From assembly GCF_965262695.1 (NCBI RefSeq), contig NZ_OZ253550.1:124001-188000 (forward strand): a stretch of DNA of 64,000 nucleotides, in the 5' to 3' direction. Below are positions 26,389-35,351 of the stretch, piece by piece (position 1 is the first letter of the stretch; each line of letters starts with the position of its first letter). The notes under the pieces are model-generated. The model did no database searches. It had not been told where the DNA came from and saw nothing but the letters and a program-made list of their open reading frames with translations. This stretch comes from Nitrosopumilus sp965262695 (lineage in GTDB: Archaea > Thermoproteota > Nitrososphaeria > Nitrososphaerales > Nitrosopumilaceae). Made by a program: the position numbers and the translations under genes.

Positions 26389-27963
26389 TTGAAAACAATC
26401 ACTGCTACTGTGGCCGTAATTACTGCAATTTTACTATCTGGTACTATAACTCCATCTTTTGCTCTAGGCGATTATGACTTTCTTGCTGAATGGGGAGAAT
26501 TTGGAATCTTAACTCCTGGACACCTTTCACATCCTCAATTTGTCGCAGTTGATGCTGAAGGAAATTCATACATCAGTGATTTGGGAAATAAACGCATTCA
26601 AAAATTCTCTAGTTCTGGTGAATTCCTTCTTGAGTTTGGAGAAAGTGGAAGACTAGCAGGTCAATTCCATCATCCTTCTGGTGTTGCAGTTGATTCTGAA
26701 TTTGTTTATGTTGCAGATCAAAACTTGCATAAAATTCAAAAATTCACTCTTGATGGAATCTTTGTAGATGAATGGGGAAAATACGGTAATAATGCAGGTG
26801 AATTTAAGTCTCCAAAAGGTATTGTAGTAGATTCTGATTTTCTTTATGTTATAGATGCTGATAATTATAGAATTCAAAAATTTACTACTAGTGGTGAATT
26901 TGTATTATCCTTTGGTTCTGGTGGCATGAATCATGACCAATTTCTTATTTTGAGTGGTATTGCAGTTGATGAGGACGGAAATATCTATGTTGCAGACAAG
27001 GGAAATCGTAAAATTGAAATATTTACCTCTGATGGAATTTTAATTGAATCTCATCCATTACGTGCATCAAACTATGTCTTTGCACCTGAAGGAATTGCCA
27101 TTGACTCTGATGGAAAAATATTTGTCGTAAACTCTGCAAATAATAGAGTTTTGTATCTTGAACTTGATGATAATTTACGTTTAGATATATTTGAACAACT
27201 TGGACCATATGGTAATTCCTTTGTTGATCCAACCAATATTGCCTTGGGATTTTATGGTGAATTATTGGTAGTAGACTCTACTGCACATAAAGTAAAATTA
27301 TTTGAAACTCCATTTTATGATGAAACAAAAATTGTTCAAACAACTGAAATTATTGCCCCAGAAGTAACTGAAGGTTATGAATCTGATGACATTGATCCTA
27401 CAATCATGGCTCCAAGTGACATCAAATTAGAAGCAACTGATCTATTTACTCCTGTATCTATAGGTGAAGCAATTGCAGATGACTCTCAAAGTGGAATCAA
27501 GGCAATCTTGAACAATGCTCCTGAGGAATTTTCTTTGGGTGTCAATAAAGTGACTTGGATTGCATTTGATAATGCTGGAAACACCGCTGAAGATTTTCAA
27601 CATGTTACAGTCTTTGCATGTGGTAATGTCTACTCTGATTATAATATGGTAGTTGGAACTGATGAAAATGATGTTCTTCAAGGAACTTCGGGTAATGATC
27701 TAATCTTTGGATTAGAAGGAAATGATATCATTAGTGGATTAGAAGGAAATGACTGCATCTTTGGTGGAGATGGTGATGATGTTATCTATGGAAATGACGG
27801 ATATGACACCATTAATGGAAATGGTGGCCATGACATTCTCAAAGGAGATTCTGGCTCTGATGTAATTTATGGTGGAACAGGTTCTGATGTACTTGATGGT
27901 GGTTCTGATAATGACAACTGTTATGACTCTCTAGAAAATGTTATCCTAAACTGCAACGAATAG
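26389..27963 (+). CDS. Exported NHL-repeat, HYR-domain and RTX-like calcium-binding protein (524 aa)
   Basis: TTG start, signal peptide ending near S-F-A-L-G. Residues about 28-310 are NHL beta-propeller blades (H-P-x-G-V-A-V-D, I-Y-V-A-D-K-G-N-R-K-I-E-I-F, each about 45 residues). Residues about 325-410 match a HYR/Ig-like module (P-S-D-I-K-L-E-A-T...G-V-N-K-V-T-W-I-A-x-D-x-A-G-N). The tail, about 420-515, has RTX-like nonapeptides (G-x-x-G-N-D-x-I-x, G-G-D-G-D-D-V-I-Y-G-N-D-G) that bind calcium in secreted proteins. No type I secretion genes are adjacent; the signal peptide implies Sec export and calcium-dependent folding outside. Confidence 0.88.
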   Translation: MKTITATVAVITAILLSGTITPSFALGDYDFLAEWGEFGILTPGHLSHPQFVAVDAEGNSYISDLGNKRIQKFSSSGEFLLEFGESGRLAGQFHHPSGVAVDSEFVYVADQNLHKIQKFTLDGIFVDEWGKYGNNAGEFKSPKGIVVDSDFLYVIDADNYRIQKFTTSGEFVLSFGSGGMNHDQFLILSGIAVDEDGNIYVADKGNRKIEIFTSDGILIESHPLRASNYVFAPEGIAIDSDGKIFVVNSANNRVLYLELDDNLRLDIFEQLGPYGNSFVDPTNIALGFYGELLVVDSTAHKVKLFETPFYDETKIVQTTEIIAPEVTEGYESDDIDPTIMAPSDIKLEATDLFTPVSIGEAIADDSQSGIKAILNNAPEEFSLGVNKVTWIAFDNAGNTAEDFQHVTVFACGNVYSDYNMVVGTDENDVLQGTSGNDLIFGLEGNDIISGLEGNDCIFGGDGDDVIYGNDGYDTINGNGGHDILKGDSGSDVIYGGTGSDVLDGGSDNDNCYDSLENVILNCNE

Positions 27964-27968
27964 TGTTT

Positions 27969-27976
27969 CTATATAG
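27969..27976. promoter_or_regulatory. CTATATAG element upstream of pstS (candidate Pho element)
   Basis: Self-complementary octamer, 74-81 bases before the pstS ATG, followed by TTAATAGAGTGATC. Similar elements precede the genes at 29489, 32615 and 40699. Confidence 0.4.
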
Positions 27977-28049
27977 TTAATAGAGTGATCTTGTTTTCCC
28001 GTAATCTATGATTGTTATTTGTAAATAAATTTCAAAACATGTTCTTTCA

Positions 28050-29303
28050 ATGAGAAGACAAATAACGTCAATACTGATGATCGCAGCATTAGTTGCAATC
28101 GTACCACCTCTTAATGCCAATGCCGATGCAATGCCTGCACCTCCACCAGACAATTTACAATTTGATCTGACCGGAGCAGGCGCAACATTTCCATTCCCAC
28201 TAATTGATTTGTGGAGAGTTGAATACAACAATGTATACAACAACGTAAATCTAAACTACCAATCAATTGGAAGTGGTGGTGGAATCAAACAGCACATTGA
28301 ACAAACTGTAAACTTTGCAGCATCAGATAAACCAATGAGTGAAGCTGAAAGAGAAATTGCTACAGGAACATTACACATTCCAGAATCAATTGGAGGTGTA
28401 GTTGTAGTATACAACGTTCCTGAAGTTCCAGACAAAGGACTAAAACTAACTGGAGATGTTGTAGCTAAAATCTTCTTAGGTGAAATTACAAAATGGAATG
28501 ATCCTGCAATTACTGCAGAGAATCCAGGTTTGAATTTACCTGATAAGGAAATAGTTACTGCACACAGATCAGATGGTTCAGGAACCACATTCATCTTTAC
28601 AGATTATCTATCTACTATTAGCCCAACTTGGGATGAACAGATAGGTAAAGGAAAATCTGTTCCATGGCCTTCAGGTCTTGCTGCTGCAGGAAATGAAGGT
28701 GTTGCTGGAATTGTAAAGTCAACTGAATACGCAATTGGATACATTGAACTTGCATATGCATTCCAAACTGGAATGAGTTTTGCATTCATTGAAAATGGTG
28801 ACAAGAGTTCATTTATCGAACCAACATTAGACAGCATCTCTGCTGCATCTAGTGGGGTTGCAGATTCTTTACCTGCAGCTGAAGACAGCTGGGTTGGAGT
28901 ATCTCTAGTAAATGCACCTGGTCCAGATTCTTATCCTCTTGCTAGTTTCACATACCTACTTGTGTATGATGATCTAAAACCAGTTACTAAAAACAAAGAG
29001 CAAGCAAAAGCAGTCATTCACATGATACATTGGATGATTACCGATGGTCAAGAATTCTCTTCTAGTCTCTTGTATGTTCCACTGGCTGATAAAGTAGTAG
29101 AACTAGGAAAACAAGGATTATCCAAAGTAACCTATGATGGTGAAATTCTTTGGGATTACAAAGCATCAGCAATGTCTGATAGTTTAGAAATTCCAAAATG
29201 GATTAGAGATAATGCAAAATGGTGGTCAGAAGGATTGATATCTGATCAAGACTATATAAACGGACTACAATTCCTCATTAAAGAAGGAATTCTCAAAGTC
29301 TAA
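28050..29303 (+). CDS. pstS: Phosphate ABC transporter substrate-binding protein PstS
   Basis: Captures phosphate outside the membrane and delivers it to PstCAB. Signal peptide residues 1-26 (A-L-V-A-I-V-P-P-L). Family motifs: G-A-G-A-T-F-P-F-P, Y-Q-S-I-G-S-G-G-G-I, F-A-A-S-D-K-P-M, H-R-S-D-G-S-G-T-T and A-x-G-N-E-G-V-A, which supply the phosphate-binding serines, Asp and Arg. Unusually, the C-terminus (about residues 380-417) carries the W-I-R-D-N-A-K-W-W...L-Q-F-L-I-K-E-G module of other exported thaumarchaeal proteins, likely a surface or partner attachment piece. It is separate from pstC by two genes. The start is the ATG after a long leader. Confidence 0.95.
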   Translation: MRRQITSILMIAALVAIVPPLNANADAMPAPPPDNLQFDLTGAGATFPFPLIDLWRVEYNNVYNNVNLNYQSIGSGGGIKQHIEQTVNFAASDKPMSEAEREIATGTLHIPESIGGVVVVYNVPEVPDKGLKLTGDVVAKIFLGEITKWNDPAITAENPGLNLPDKEIVTAHRSDGSGTTFIFTDYLSTISPTWDEQIGKGKSVPWPSGLAAAGNEGVAGIVKSTEYAIGYIELAYAFQTGMSFAFIENGDKSSFIEPTLDSISAASSGVADSLPAAEDSWVGVSLVNAPGPDSYPLASFTYLLVYDDLKPVTKNKEQAKAVIHMIHWMITDGQEFSSSLLYVPLADKVVELGKQGLSKVTYDGEILWDYKASAMSDSLEIPKWIRDNAKWWSEGLISDQDYINGLQFLIKEGILKV

Positions 29304-29305
29304 AC

Positions 29306-29331
29306 TCTTTTCTTTTTACTTTTATTTTTTT
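29306..29331 (+). terminator. T-rich terminator after pstS
   Basis: Pyrimidine-rich run with T4, T5, T4 and T7 blocks immediately after the pstS stop. Confidence 0.5.
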
Positions 29332-29397
29332 GAAATAAATTCTCAAGTCATGCTCCAAATTTTTATTCTAGTTTTTTAGAATCTTCTTTGATATTTT

Positions 29398-29405
29398 CTA
29401 TATAG
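29398..29405. promoter_or_regulatory. CTATATAG element upstream of triple-repeat exported gene
   Basis: CTATATAG followed by TAATACGATGTCTATC, closely matching the element before pstC (CTATATAG then AACTACGATGTTCT). It lies 84-91 bases before the ATG. Confidence 0.45.
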
Positions 29406-29488
29406 TAATACGATGTCTATCTACCATTATGATACATACGGATAGAATAAGGATCCAGCTTATAGATATAATTTCATTATGATTTTCA

Positions 29489-31120
29489 ATGACTATTAAA
29501 AACGTACAAAACATTGCAGTGTTTAGCATTATTGCAACAATTGCATTTGCTGCTTTTGCAAGCTCTCATGCATTTGCTGAAGAAAGTGAAGGTTACAAAA
29601 TGGTTGGAGATGTTACTCCCGTCTTAACTTTCACATTCAGAGATGGTGTTGAAGTATATTCATTTCCTGTCTTTAATATGGGTGAAAACTTTGTAGATGA
29701 TTCTGGTGTTTCATTTTCAGTAGAGGGGACTGTCACAAAATCTCCCCTACTTCATGAGGCTTTGGATGAATCATACAAGTATAGATTCTCAAATGCCGCA
29801 TTTGATTATCAAATGAAATACTTTGATGTAAATGCTGATTTCATGAAAGATGGTGAATCTGTAAAATCATTAGATTATAACAATTGTAGAGTTGATAATT
29901 ACAACGTTGAAACTCTTGATTCAAATGACTATGAGAGTTATTTCAAAGACATTGGATTTGCAGTTGTAGATAAAATCACTTTTGTTTGCAGTGGTGTAAA
30001 TTCTATGAATGAATTTGTAATGCCAACAACATCTCTAACTGATTACGGTAAATCTGGATTCAAATTTGCAAAGGACACAAGCACTTTTGTGACCTTTAAT
30101 TTTGATCATGGCTCTGAAAAAATAGAGTTTCCAGTATTTAATCTGGTTTCAGCATATCAAGAATCCTCAACAAGAACTATTGCACAATTCCAAGTACAAG
30201 GTATTTTAGATTACTATCCATTGCTTTATCAAGCAATTGAGAATTCTAGAAATATTTCAGGTACTACATATGCTTCAAATGAAGACTTTGATGCAACTGT
30301 AGAATTTGTTAGTAGTAATGATGTTCTTAGAGGATTTGATTTCAGAGACTGTATTGTAGATTCTTCACAAATTACAACCCAAACTGACAAAGAAGAAGGA
30401 TTTACAGGTAAGAGTGGATTTGCTGTTGTTCATACCATGGATTTCGTCTGTTCAGGATTTGATCCAATAAACGACAACTATGAAAAACTATATGGTGACA
30501 CCCCTATCTGGAAAGTATCTGGAATCTCTAACGTTTACGAGGAATCATTGCAAAACACTGATCGTGGATTAGATGTAATCACGACATTTACTTTTGGAGA
30601 TGGAGTTGAAACAATAGAGTTTTCAATGTTTAAACAAAATGAAGTATTGACTGCAACTGAAAAAGTTAATGACGACAATGGCGACAGAGATGTTGCTGCT
30701 GAAGCATTTACTAGAAAGACTGTTTACCCAACTCTTGAATTAAGAGGAATTGTGGGTGATTATCCATTGCTTTACAACCACCTGGATAAAAATCAAAAAG
30801 TTCAAGGTATTATTGGTACTCAGAATAGAGAACTTGCAGATATTGATGTGGCAATTATTTCTAATGGTGAAGTAATTCGTGGATTCAATTATAACAATTG
30901 TAGAGCAACAGACTATACTGTTGAGACCGATCCTAACAAAGATGAAAGCTATGTCAAAAACAAATTTGCCTTAGAGACTGTCATTGATTTTGAATGTCAA
31001 GGATATCATCCAAACAATCCTATCTATGATGCAATGTTAGAAATAGATTCTGCAGAAAATATTACATCTGTAGATCTTAGAAATACCCAAGATTGGAATA
31101 GAGGCTTCTACGTAGAGTAG
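29489..31120 (+). CDS. Exported three-repeat protein in the phosphate-uptake locus (543 aa)
   Basis: Signal peptide ending at A-F-A-E (residue 30). The mature protein is three diverged copies of a domain of about 160 residues. Each has F-x-x-G-x-E-x-(I/Y)-x-F-x-(V/M)-F near the start, a (S/D)-Y-P-L-L-(H/Y) or S-P-L-L-H motif, D-(Y/F)-x-N-C-R or D-F-R-D-C-I, and a second cysteine in F-(V/E)-C-(S/Q)-G. The two cysteines per unit probably form one disulphide. I do not recognise the family. Position between pstS and the pst operon, plus the shared upstream element, suggests expression under phosphate limitation; function is unknown. Confidence 0.8.
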   Translation: MTIKNVQNIAVFSIIATIAFAAFASSHAFAEESEGYKMVGDVTPVLTFTFRDGVEVYSFPVFNMGENFVDDSGVSFSVEGTVTKSPLLHEALDESYKYRFSNAAFDYQMKYFDVNADFMKDGESVKSLDYNNCRVDNYNVETLDSNDYESYFKDIGFAVVDKITFVCSGVNSMNEFVMPTTSLTDYGKSGFKFAKDTSTFVTFNFDHGSEKIEFPVFNLVSAYQESSTRTIAQFQVQGILDYYPLLYQAIENSRNISGTTYASNEDFDATVEFVSSNDVLRGFDFRDCIVDSSQITTQTDKEEGFTGKSGFAVVHTMDFVCSGFDPINDNYEKLYGDTPIWKVSGISNVYEESLQNTDRGLDVITTFTFGDGVETIEFSMFKQNEVLTATEKVNDDNGDRDVAAEAFTRKTVYPTLELRGIVGDYPLLYNHLDKNQKVQGIIGTQNRELADIDVAIISNGEVIRGFNYNNCRATDYTVETDPNKDESYVKNKFALETVIDFECQGYHPNNPIYDAMLEIDSAENITSVDLRNTQDWNRGFYVE

Positions 31121-31125
31121 ATTCA

Positions 31126-31146
31126 TCCTTTCTTTTTTTATTTTTA
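31126..31146 (+). terminator. T-rich terminator after triple-repeat gene
   Basis: T7 and T5 runs within 30 bases of the stop codon. Confidence 0.4.
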
Positions 31147-31188
31147 GTAAACACTAGAAAAATCATTTACTTGTTTTAGTTTGGCTTG

Positions 31189-31341
31189 TTAAATAGTCAT
31201 TATATGATTTACATTGCAGCTGGTATATCCTGCAACATCACCAAAGTGTGCAGTCAACCAAATGTATGCATTTGCAATCGTTGATGAGTCAATTACTCCT
31301 TCATGTTTCCAACACAATACTTGAGAGAACCATTCAATCAT
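31189..31341 (-). CDS. Possible small protein or gene remnant (50 aa)
   Basis: An open frame starting M-I-E-W-F-S-Q-V-L-C-W-K-H-E-G-V-I-D-S-S runs to TAA. It has two cysteines, three tryptophans and the look of a folded helical piece; W-K-H-E-G-V-I-D-D-like wording distantly recalls the WIKNNA module (E-G-x-I-D/S). It has no recognised family, and the flanking AT-rich DNA carries no clear promoter. It might be the end of a decayed gene. This 333-base gap between converging genes otherwise holds only T-rich sequence. Confidence 0.35.
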   Translation of the reverse strand: MIEWFSQVLCWKHEGVIDSSTIANAYIWLTAHFGDVAGYTSCNVNHIMTI

Positions 31342-31453
31342 TCATTATACTATAGGCAATAATCTGTTAAATCTAATATGACGAATATATTTTTGACAAA
31401 TTAGGTAGTTTTTTTGAAAAATTCTTTATCTTATATCTAAATTTTTTTAAAAT

Positions 31454-32497
31454 TTACTCTTCTTTGATGATACTTTGAATATTTTCATCTATGGCTACCT
31501 CTGCTATATCTCCTGAATATTCTGCAATTCTTCTCAAGTCTTGCAGGATGAATCTGATTGAAATGGAATTTTTATCAGAATCCGAAACCTTGGACATTAT
31601 CTGTCGTTCATCTTCGATGATGTCTGCAACCTTTTGTGCAACTTTTTCCCCTTTAATGAAATCTTGATTTTGAACTGCTGTGATTGCTTCTTCAAATACT
31701 GTTAAAGATTCCTCAGATAATTTTTTGATTTTATTAAATAACTTTGTATCAAGTTTTCCTTCAATGAATTTTTTCCTTTTTGCTACATGTGATGCATGGT
31801 CTGCAATTCTTTCAATTCTTGTAACTATTGCTCTGTACCCAAGACAATCTGACGGTTTTCTTAATCCCATGTCTTGTAGTATATTTTCGTTTTCTACTGC
31901 CAATACTAGATTACGTCTCATGTATAATCCAAATCTATCTACTTCATCATCCATGTTTACCACTTCATCTGCATGAATATCATCTTCTTCATCAATACTC
32001 TCAATGGACTCTCTTACCATATTGCTTGCCATAAGATACATTCTCTTTAATGCGGTTTCAAATGATAATTCTGGCAGTCTAGTTAAAACCTGAATTGAAA
32101 TTTTTTCTGAACTAGATTCTACAATCTCAGTTCCGATCATACTTGTCCTGACTAACTCTCTGACATTTCTAGTGTGTTCTGCAGGAAGTCTGATCCCTTT
32201 TGATTTTATCTCAATGGTGTTATACCCTCTCAGATATGCTGCAATTATCTTTCTCTTTATCGAGTCTCCTGTGTCTTTTTGGCTGGATGGGATGACTGCA
32301 ACTGTCTTTTTTTCAGTACTGGTCTTTTCATTTGAAAATAATGTTAATGATTGATTAGAATTCTTTACAATTGTAATGTTTTGACCCACTTTGATCTTCA
32401 ATTCTTCTATCCAGTTTTTTGGTAATGAAATAATGTATGTGGAACCTCCACTGAGCTGAATACGCCTAGTTTGCTTTGTACTTTCAATGGTTTCCAA
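31454..32497 (-). CDS. AbrB-PhoU fusion regulator (347 aa)
   Basis: Residues 8-50 form a SpoVT/AbrB-type DNA-binding barrel (R-R-I-Q-L-S-G-G-S-T-Y-I-I-S-L-P-K-N-W-I), common at the start of archaeal PhoU-like proteins. Residues about 120-345 are two PhoU three-helix bundles with E/D-rich motifs D-E-V-D-R-F-G and R-I-E-R-I-A-D-H-A, where metal-binding acidic residues lie. Such proteins link phosphate status to transcription. It is divergent from pstC across a 117-base gap that contains the CTATATAG element, so both could respond together. A separate standard PhoU is encoded after pstB. Confidence 0.88.
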   Translation of the reverse strand: METIESTKQTRRIQLSGGSTYIISLPKNWIEELKIKVGQNITIVKNSNQSLTLFSNEKTSTEKKTVAVIPSSQKDTGDSIKRKIIAAYLRGYNTIEIKSKGIRLPAEHTRNVRELVRTSMIGTEIVESSSEKISIQVLTRLPELSFETALKRMYLMASNMVRESIESIDEEDDIHADEVVNMDDEVDRFGLYMRRNLVLAVENENILQDMGLRKPSDCLGYRAIVTRIERIADHASHVAKRKKFIEGKLDTKLFNKIKKLSEESLTVFEEAITAVQNQDFIKGEKVAQKVADIIEDERQIMSKVSDSDKNSISIRFILQDLRRIAEYSGDIAEVAIDENIQSIIKEE

Positions 32498-32543
32498 TTA
32501 AATTCCATTAGAAAATTTTCTTATTTACAATTTAGTTTAGGAT

Positions 32544-32551
32544 CTATATAG
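32544..32551. promoter_or_regulatory. CTATATAG element upstream of pstCAB-phoU
   Basis: Palindromic octamer followed by AACTACGATGTTCTC, in the gap between the AbrB-PhoU gene and pstC, 64-71 bases before the pstC GTG. The match with the element at 29398 extends over about 20 bases. Confidence 0.5.
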
Positions 32552-32614
32552 AACTACGATGTTCTCATAAAATATGATCAGATCCTAGATAACATCAAAT
32601 TCGCGCCCAAAATT

Positions 32615-33592
32615 GTGGGAAAGATAAAACTAAAACCTGAAAAGCCAAATCGACGTCCAATCTCTGATAAAATTTTCAAAATTGGTGCTACTGTTGCTGG
32701 TGTTTATGTTTTAGTTATGGTTGCATTGTTGGTTTTCCAATTATTTTCAGAGTCTTATCCAATTTGGGAAGAAGATGGACTTGGATTCATTGTTGGCACT
32801 GATTGGAATGCTGTAGAAGGACGTGAATCCTTTGGTGCATTACCGTATATTTTTGGAACATTAGCTACTGCTGGACTTGCAATGCTGATTGGCGTTCCAC
32901 TGAGCATTGGAATTGCCATGTTTATCTCTGATGCCCCTGCAAAGATTGGTGGGCCTTTAGGATTTGTTGTTGAACTATTAGCTGCAGTGCCAAGTGTAAT
33001 TTACGGACTTTGGGGTTTGTTTGTTTTTAGAATTTATTTCAAAGATTGGGTAGAAAAACCACTTCATGATGCATTTGGTGATTCAATATGGTTATTTTCT
33101 GGAACTCCATTTGGATTAGATATTCTTACTGCAAGTGTAATTTTAGCTATTATGATTATTCCAACAGTGTCGGCTGTTGCTAGAGAAGTAATGAAAGCAG
33201 TTCCTCAACAACAAAAAGAAGCTGCATACATGCTGGGTGCAACAAAATGGGAGATGTTCAAGCTTGCTGTATTTCCATATTCTAAAACTGGTCTAATTGG
33301 TGCTTCAATTCTTGGTTTAGGTAGAGCAGTAGGCGAAACTATGGCTGTCACCATGTTGATTGGAAATGCTACAGGCATTGCTGCAATACCTTCATCATTT
33401 TTCAAACCAAGTCAAACAATGTCTAGTATCATTGCAAACGAGTTTGTTGAAGCATCTCCTGCGTCATTACATCTTCCTGCATTAATTGGTGTTGCACTAG
33501 TTTTGTTACTAATTGCAATTGCAATCAATGTTGTTGCTCATCTACTAGTTACTAGAATGCTCAAAGTAAAGGAGGGTGCAATAAACAATTGA
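32615..33592 (+). CDS. pstC: Phosphate ABC transporter permease PstC
   Basis: Inner-membrane permease of the high-affinity phosphate importer, about 325 residues with six TM helices. Seen: a basic N-terminus, helix 1 near 23-45, a G-x-D-W-N periplasmic segment, and the permease EAA-type loop M-L-G-A-T-K-W-E-M-F-K-L-A followed by G-R-A-V-G-E-T-M-A-V-T-M-L-I-G-N, typical of PstC. GTG start. It overlaps pstA by four bases and has AAAGGAGG before the next start, so the four genes are translated together. Confidence 0.95.
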   Translation: MGKIKLKPEKPNRRPISDKIFKIGATVAGVYVLVMVALLVFQLFSESYPIWEEDGLGFIVGTDWNAVEGRESFGALPYIFGTLATAGLAMLIGVPLSIGIAMFISDAPAKIGGPLGFVVELLAAVPSVIYGLWGLFVFRIYFKDWVEKPLHDAFGDSIWLFSGTPFGLDILTASVILAIMIIPTVSAVAREVMKAVPQQQKEAAYMLGATKWEMFKLAVFPYSKTGLIGASILGLGRAVGETMAVTMLIGNATGIAAIPSSFFKPSQTMSSIIANEFVEASPASLHLPALIGVALVLLLIAIAINVVAHLLVTRMLKVKEGAINN

Positions 33593-34521
33593 GTACTACA
33601 AATGAAAGAAGGCAAGAATATCGTGCCATGTTTAAACAAAATGTAGAGAAGCGTCTAGTTGTTGATAAAGTTGTTAGGATTATTGTTTTTGCATGTGTTA
33701 TTATTGCAATTATTCCATTAGGTAGTATTCTAGTTGAAGTTTTCAAAAATGGCATTGCTGCAATAAGCTATGAATTTCTAACTGAAACCCCTGGTGCAAT
33801 TGGTTCAGGGGAAGGAGGAATTGGCCCTGCAATTCAAGGCACTCTGATAATCATTGGTCTTTCTAGTTTGATTGGAGTCCCGATTGGCGTAATGTCTGGA
33901 ATCTTTCTTTCTGAATATGGTGATAACAAACTTGCAAAGTCAATTCGATTCTTCAATGATGTGTTTATGGAATTCCCATCAATTGTGCTTGGAATCTTTG
34001 CATTCTTGATGATTGTATTAATTCTTGGGCACTTTTCTGTATGGGCAGGAGCTTTTGCATTATCTTTGATTATGTTTCCTATTGTTGCAAGAACTACTGA
34101 GGAATCTCTCAAAATGGTTCCAGTAACTTATCGTGAAGCTGGAACTGCACTTGGGCTCAAAAAATGGGTGATTACCTTTAGAATTGTAATTTCTGCTGCC
34201 AAAAACGGTATGATTACTGGTATTTTATTATCTGTCTCTAGAATTGGTGGAGAAACTGCGCCATTGATTATGACTATTCTTGGAAGTAGTCAATTCTTTA
34301 GTAGTATGGATGTACCAATGGATGCGCTTCCATTAAGAATTTGGAGATTGTCCTTATTACCATATGATAGCGCTCAACTACAAGGATGGGGCTCTGCATT
34401 AGTTCTGATATTTATAATTCTTGGAATCAATCTTGCTGTACGATACTTTTTTGCAAATAAGAAAGGAAAGAATGGAATTTTCGGACAATTAATTAAGAAA
34501 GGAGGTAAGACTAAAAATTGA
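33589..34521 (+). CDS. pstA: Phosphate ABC transporter permease PstA
   Basis: Partner permease of PstC, about 310 residues and six TM helices. Motifs: F-L-T-E-T-P-G-A-I-G-S-G-E-G-G-I, L-S-E-Y-G, and the coupling loop G-T-A-L-G-L-K-K-W-V followed by S-R-I-G-G-E-T-A-P-L-I. TTG start overlapping the pstC stop, with GGAGGG 14-19 bases upstream. Together with PstC it forms the phosphate channel energised by PstB. Confidence 0.95.
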   Translation: MSTTNERRQEYRAMFKQNVEKRLVVDKVVRIIVFACVIIAIIPLGSILVEVFKNGIAAISYEFLTETPGAIGSGEGGIGPAIQGTLIIIGLSSLIGVPIGVMSGIFLSEYGDNKLAKSIRFFNDVFMEFPSIVLGIFAFLMIVLILGHFSVWAGAFALSLIMFPIVARTTEESLKMVPVTYREAGTALGLKKWVITFRIVISAAKNGMITGILLSVSRIGGETAPLIMTILGSSQFFSSMDVPMDALPLRIWRLSLLPYDSAQLQGWGSALVLIFIILGINLAVRYFFANKKGKNGIFGQLIKKGGKTKN

Positions 34522-35351
34522 CAGCATTGAGCATAAAACCAACTGATATGGAAACACAGGTTACATCTGATCCAACTCTAACAGTTGATTCTGAAAAATA
34601 CAAGATGATTGCTGAAAATGTCACAATTAGTTATGATGGTATTGAAGCTGTAAAAGATGTTACGATGAAATTCAAAGAAAAATCTGTTACTGCTTTGATT
34701 GGTCCATCTGGATGTGGAAAGACCACGTTTCTTCGTTGTTTGAACAGAATGCATGATATGACAAAAAATGCTCATGTAGATGGTAAAGTAATGATTGATG
34801 ATATTGATCTTTATGACAAGTCAATTGATCCAATTTATCACAGACGAAAAGTTGGAATGGTTTTCCAAAAACCAAACCCATTCCCAACAATGTCAATTTA
34901 TGATAATGTAACTGCAGGACTGAAACTAAATGGTGTTAGAGACAAAAGAATTCTTGATGAAATTGTAGAAGATTCTCTAAAGATGGCATATCTTTGGGAT
35001 GAAGTAAAAAATGATTTGAAAAAATCCGCAATTGAATTATCTGGTGGTCAACAACAACGTCTATGTATTGCAAGAGCTTTAGCAATCCAGCCTGAAGTTT
35101 TATTGATGGATGAGCCTGCATCTGCCCTTGATCCTATTGCAACTCAAAAAATTGAAGAAACAATCACTGAACTCAAAAAAGAATACACAATAATTATTGT
35201 CACCCATAACATGCAACAAGCAGTCAGAGTTTCTGATTATACTGGATTCATGTATCTTGGTGATTTGATAGAGTTTAGAGAAACAAAGAAACTCTTTACA
35301 GATCCTAAAAATGAATTAACTGCAAAATATGTTCAGGGTCAGTTTGGATAA
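34518..35351 (+). CDS. pstB: Phosphate ABC transporter ATPase PstB
   Basis: ATPase of the phosphate importer: Walker A G-P-S-G-C-G-K-T, Q-loop G-M-V-F-Q-K-P-N-P-F-P, signature L-S-G-G-Q-Q-Q-R-L, Walker B L-L-M-D-E-P-A-S-A-L-D-P and H-switch V-T-H-N-M-Q-Q-A. The N-P-F-P after the Q-loop is typical of PstB. TTG start overlapping pstA by four bases, with GGAGGT about ten bases before it. About 25 residues precede the conserved core; ATG at 34548 is an alternative start. Confidence 0.96.
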   Translation: MTALSIKPTDMETQVTSDPTLTVDSEKYKMIAENVTISYDGIEAVKDVTMKFKEKSVTALIGPSGCGKTTFLRCLNRMHDMTKNAHVDGKVMIDDIDLYDKSIDPIYHRRKVGMVFQKPNPFPTMSIYDNVTAGLKLNGVRDKRILDEIVEDSLKMAYLWDEVKNDLKKSAIELSGGQQQRLCIARALAIQPEVLLMDEPASALDPIATQKIEETITELKKEYTIIIVTHNMQQAVRVSDYTGFMYLGDLIEFRETKKLFTDPKNELTAKYVQGQFG

